Made by a program: the position numbers and the translations under genes. A stretch of DNA of 64,000 nucleotides from Lucifuga dentata (taxonomy: Eukaryota; Chordata; Actinopteri; Ophidiiformes; Bythitidae): NCBI GenBank assembly GCA_014773175.1, contig VXCM01000761.1:1-64000 (forward strand). The letters run 5' to 3'. Below are positions 60,909 to 64,000 of the stretch, piece after piece. Under the pieces are notes generated by a model, which was not told the DNA's origin, ran no database searches, and saw only the letters and a list, made by a program, of their open reading frames with translations. Position 1 is the stretch's first letter, and each line of letters begins with the position of its first letter.

Positions 60909-63897
60909 CTGTGGGAACCGCAAGATAATATGGTGAAGACCCACAAATTAACAGCGTAATTACTTTAAATTGAGGCACTTTATGTTTGACATTTATCCTC
61001 TAAATGGCAGCTTACCTGCTTGGTAGTCATACAGAGCTCGGACACACATTTGTTGTTCTGGTATAACCTGAAGGGAGTGAGAGTGAAAGTGGAATTATGA
61101 ATTATACATGTTGTATAATGATGCAAATCTGCAGAAGAGAATACAGCACCGTGAGAACAGAGGAAAAACACGGTATACTTGAACAAAACTTTCATGCACT
61201 TTCATGTGAACATACAATACTACTCATCAAGAAAGAACAAATCATACAAGCACAATGTGTCATGTGCAACACAACACTTTTTTCTTAATTAGTTTTCTGT
61301 GTATATTGGAGATACAAGACACTGATGAGAGTAGGATACCCTATGTGTTTGTGGCTACCTCTTGTCCATTTTCTGAAACCTCCTCTTCTTCCTCAGCGAC
61401 GTCATCTTCCTCCACTGTGCCATGAAGATCATAGCTTACAGCCAGCTCTGGAGAGCTCAGTTCAGTGTCAGAGGGACTCAGAGATCTCTCTGGGGAAGAC
61501 CAGTGTGGAATACATTCATCACAGTCCAACCAATGTACAGTAATTCTCTATAGACTATTAATGTACTGGATGTCTTTGTCATGTTTTCTACAATGAAAAG
61601 TAACTGGAAACAAAAAAAAAAAAAAAAAANAAAAAAAAAAAAAAAAAAGAAAAGAAAAAGAAACATGTAGTATAGTAGTTTAAGTGTATATTGCTTAAAT
61701 GGATTAAATTTCAAACCTATGCCATTCTGCTCCTGTGTATCCTCTCTGTTTGAGATCCCATTGGTTGATGGGACCACAGGCTCTTCTTCTATTTGATAAC
61801 AAATGGTGTTGTAATCTGAAATAACAATTTGATTGTAAAATTTTATGAAATTTCTCTTTAATTTTTGGAGCCATACATGAGTTAAAAACGTTCTTCTCAC
61901 TGTGTAACAATAATCCATATAAACTATGTAATAAATTTACCCTGTGGAGTTTTCCTGTAAACAAATAAGGTTTTGCTTACATTCAGTGTTCCAGAACACA
62001 CTGCATGTATCCAGAAGCATTTTTTTTAATCTTATAAAACATTAGCAAAGCTGACTTTTGAAGGTTTTAAAACCTCCATTTACATCATTTACATTCATTT
62101 TGGCCAGTGTTCCGCTTCTTCTCTTCATTTATTGGTGCACTGCTATTTTTATGGCACATTAGTGCCACCAATTATTGCTATGCGGAACTGCATGAAACAT
62201 CTGTTCTCACCCTTTTATTGAATTGACATGGCGATCTGTGAGTTAAATGCCAGTTAATTTAAGAACACATCAAGAAATTTGACATACAGGCCTATCTAAC
62301 AACTGATGAGCTGTTTCCTGCTCATCAAAACATCACTCTATAGCACTACGAGTGGTCAAAAGCTCCAAGGAGTACCTTTAAATCAGCTTGACAGGTTACA
62401 GGAATAAGAGGGCTACCTGTGATTGCTGACTCTTCCTCTTCCTCTGAAAGGTCATGGGGCTCAGCAGGAGCCTGACTATCTTCTGATTGGTCATTCTCAT
62501 GTCCATCTCCCTCTGTCTCTTCTTCCTCTTGCATAACCTGCACTGGCTCCTCCAGTGATGCAGGTTCTGCTTCATCTTCCTTTTCCTGCTCTTCCACCTC
62601 AGTCTGGATTGGTTCTGTCATGGTGCAAGGCTGTGGCTGTATTTCAGGCTTCTCTTCCTCCTCCTCCAGATCCTCTTCCTCATCTTCCTCAACCAGTACA
62701 GCCTGTACTGTACAGCCTGTGTCTGAGACTAGCTCAGTTTGCATATAAGTGGCTGTGATTAGATCTGAGGATTAAATAATTACACTGTTCAAAAGTGAAG
62801 CTCAGAAACAGACCTGTATAAAAATGCAAATGCCAAGATCTGTAGACATGAAAGCAGTAAAAAAAAAAAAAATGTTTGGCATATCTAAGAGTATTTGAGT
62901 TTTTATGAGTCTCAAAAGGAATATTAACTCTGATTGGCTTGTAAACACTAGTTAACCTTTATGAGCTTGTCTCATTAGCATAGCTTTTACCAAAATAATC
63001 TAAGTTATTTGTTCTTGTTTTGCAATAATGATCACATCCCTGAATATTATCCCTTACTTCAAAGAGCAAAAATAGGATAGCCACCACTGCCCACCTGTTT
63101 TTGACTGTGGCCTCTGTGGAAGAGGAACTGTCGGGGCCTGTGGAGCCACATCAGGCTCAAAGGAGACCGGGGGTAGAGAAGAGTGCTCTGGCTGGGTTGG
63201 GGTGTGTGGTGGGGAGACTGCCAGAGCCTCTGGCTGCGATTCTGGCAGACTGTTTGTGAATAAACTGGGGGACAAGGAAGCCAAAAGAGTAGGGGAAGCT
63301 GGAGGTGCAGTGGGTTCTGTGGGTGATGGAGCTTTGGGCTCCATGGAGGCCTGAATTTGCTGGCTGGCTGGTGGAACACTAGGCAGGGCTGAGACTGGAG
63401 GGGCAGGATGGAGAGGTGATGAGGGCGGTGATATTATAGGGGCTCTGGACCTTAGTGGAGAGGTGACAGGGTGGAAATCAGGGCTCGTTGGTGGAGATGT
63501 ATTGCGGTAGAGGGGTGAGGGAGGGGCCCGGGAGAATGGTGAGACCAGAGGAGAGCTGCGAGGGGAACTTGCTGTGCTGTCTTCTGGCTTAGAGAAGATA
63601 AAAGCTGTGTCTGTCAGGCTGCGCTGGTATCGCCTGAATGGTTTTCCTGGAGAGAAAGAGAAATGTAAAAACTTGATACCCAGATTTGCCCAAAAATATC
63701 AAAAAACACATTCACTGTGTGTATTACAATCCAGTTCTGATCCTTGTGTTTCTGCCCTGTTTAAGTTCGCAAACAGTGTTCATACCAGTGCGGGATGATC
63801 CACTAGGACTAGTGGGACTTTGCAATGATGATGACGACAGTTGTCTGAAGAACTCCCTAGGGTTCATGGAGCGCTGAGATATCAATGCTGCTGCCTC
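60772..63897 (-). CDS. dbnl: Drebrin-like actin-binding adaptor (DBNL/mAbp1 family), C-terminal part, 7 exons
   Basis: Seen: seven exons with GT/AG borders join in one frame (63897-63786, 63646-63095, 62764-62417, 61815-61717, 61489-61359, 61067-61016, 60908-60772), 1431 nt, 476 residues plus a TAG stop. Order: [19 protein letters not shown] (residues 1-19), a Ser/Pro-rich linker (about 38-221), an acidic module with Glu runs (about 222-337), a short linker, a second acidic stretch ending near 414, then SH3 with ALYDY, WWRG and PANYVE. Family knowledge: DBNL/Abp1 proteins bind F-actin through an N-terminal ADF-H domain and use the SH3 domain to recruit dynamin and other partners at endocytic and cortical actin sites. 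The ISQR..NPREIF motif and the C-terminal SH3 match DBNL; drebrin DBN1 has the motif but no SH3. The 5' part is outside the window. The linker is much longer than in mammalian DBNL (about 430 aa in total). Which fish paralogue this is, I cannot say. Confidence 0.88.
61016..61067 (-). CDS. dbnl: dbnl exon f: start of SH3 domain
   Basis: 52 nt, phase 0 in and phase 1 out. Acceptor is CTCACTCCCTTCAG|GTTATA and donor is CAAGCAG|GTAAGC. It encodes [17 protein letters not shown]. The ALYDYQA segment is the first beta strand and RT-loop start of an SH3 domain, as in DBNL and cortactin. Confidence 0.92.
61359..61489 (-). CDS. dbnl: dbnl exon e: [10 protein letters not shown] and second acidic stretch
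   Basis: 131 nt, phase 1 in and phase 0 out. Acceptor is CTGGTCTTCCCCAG|AGAGAT and donor is GACAAGAG|GTAGCC. It encodes [20 protein letters not shown], then [20 protein letters not shown]. The SP dipeptides and Glu run continue the character of exons b and c, just ahead of the SH3 domain. Confidence 0.85.
61612..61648. repeat. Poly(A) tract with one N, in the dbnl intron between exons d and e
   Basis: A run of A with N at 61630. The true length is uncertain. It reads as poly(T) in the pre-mRNA. Confidence 0.95.
61717..61815 (-). CDS. dbnl: dbnl exon d: 33-codon cassette
   Basis: 99 nt, phase 1 in and out. Acceptor is ATTGTTATTTCAG|ATTACA and donor is GGCATAG|GTTTGA. It encodes [20 protein letters not shown] and an acidic/polar tail ending EQNGI. 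The sequence is not conserved enough for me to name a motif; the frame match with both neighbours is the main evidence. Skipping it would leave the frame intact. Confidence 0.8.
62417..62764 (-). CDS. dbnl: dbnl exon c: Glu-rich acidic module
   Basis: 348 nt, phase 1 in and out, exactly 116 codons. Acceptor is TTTAATCCTCAG|ATCTAA. An alternative acceptor, ATCACAG|CCACT, lies 12 nt further in and also keeps the frame. Donor is ATCACAG|GTAGCC. The peptide has repeated acidic clusters ([29 protein letters not shown]) separated by Gln/Pro/Thr segments, so it is PEST-like. Yeast Abp1 has acidic Arp2/3-binding motifs, but here the acidic runs lack the tryptophans of those motifs, so Arp2/3 binding cannot be assumed. 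Confidence 0.85.
63095..63646 (-). CDS. dbnl: dbnl exon b: long Ser/Pro-rich linker
   Basis: 552 nt, phase 1 in and out, exactly 184 codons. Acceptor is CTCTTTCTCTCCAG|GAAAAC and donor is AAACAG|GTGGGC. The start [13 protein letters not shown] joins in frame to exon a. The rest is dominated by Ser, Pro, Thr and Ala, with many SP and TP dipeptides (for example [25 protein letters not shown]). These are candidate proline-directed phosphosites and SH3 ligands. I see no folded domain in it. It is much longer than the corresponding mammalian DBNL linker as I recall it. Confidence 0.85.
63786..63897 (-). CDS. dbnl: dbnl exon a (first in window): ISQR..NPREFF motif
   Basis: 112 nt, read as GAG GCA GCA ... 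to CGC ACT G. Acceptor is CTGACCTGCAG|GAGG, with a weak pyrimidine tract. Donor is CACTG|GTATGA. It encodes [17 protein letters not shown] followed by a Ser-rich tail, which matches the conserved end of the helical region after the ADF-H domain in DBNL and drebrin. It ends in phase 1. Nothing coding is visible in the last 100 bases beyond it, so the preceding exon lies outside the window. Confidence 0.85.
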
Positions 63898-64000
63898 CTG
63901 CAGGTCAGTTACCACTAATCAATTACCATACAAGAGATCTAAAAGATTACACTGATTTATTCAAGCAGGTTTGGCCAAACTACAGATGTTTAATGACCAA

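Noticed and set aside
61478..61918. 146-residue minus-strand frame spanning a poly(A) tract with N
   Set aside because: It contains the true 33-codon dbnl exon but reads through its donor into intron and homopolymer; not a separate gene.
1..64000. tRNA genes or tRNA-derived SINEs
   Set aside because: I looked for A- and B-box words (GGTTCGA type) and found no complete pair that folds as a tRNA. A tRNAscan run would decide.

Overview
This window looks like nuclear DNA of a teleost fish. It is AT-rich, dense in long (CA)n, (GA)n and homopolymer tracts, and carries decayed Tc1-type and hAT-like DNA transposons and a LINE-like fragment of kinds common in ray-finned fish. The only gene I recognise is split by introns with GT/AG borders. 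There is no operon, Shine-Dalgarno site, CRISPR array or other prokaryotic feature.

Right end (about 60.3-63.9 kb, minus strand): the last seven coding exons of a drebrin-like (DBNL / mAbp1 / HIP-55 family) actin-binding adaptor. They join in one open frame of 476 residues. The visible parts are the end of the ADF-H-linked helical segment (an ISQR..NPREFF motif), a long Ser/Pro-rich linker, two Glu-rich acidic modules and a C-terminal SH3 domain. The N-terminal ADF-H part lies beyond the right edge. The stop codon is followed two bases later by an (CA)18 tract in the 3' UTR.

Just downstream (58.9-59.4 kb, minus strand) is a possible 5' end of a second transcript: an ETS-type CCGGAAGT site, a candidate first exon and a 65-nt exon with strong splice sites. 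I cannot name this gene.

The remaining 58 kb or so has no gene I can defend. It holds several mobile-element remnants: a Tc1-type transposase pseudogene at 11.4-12.2 kb; hAT-like non-autonomous elements at 1.5, 14.2, 21.2 and 40.7 kb; a small family with about 90-bp inverted ends starting TTAAAGGACC at 3.2, 5.4, 35.7 and 58.0 kb; a LINE-like fragment at 31.3 kb; and a short palindromic element at 31.7 kb. It also holds many microsatellites and scattered segments rich in homeodomain, SOX and MAF type motifs that could be conserved enhancers. All five N bases sit inside homopolymers, so those tract lengths are uncertain.

I did not find a convincing novel biological system. The points most worth a second look are the enlarged modular linker of the drebrin-like protein, the inverted-repeat element family, the candidate promoter and exon at 59 kb, and the unannotated desert, which needs comparative genomics.
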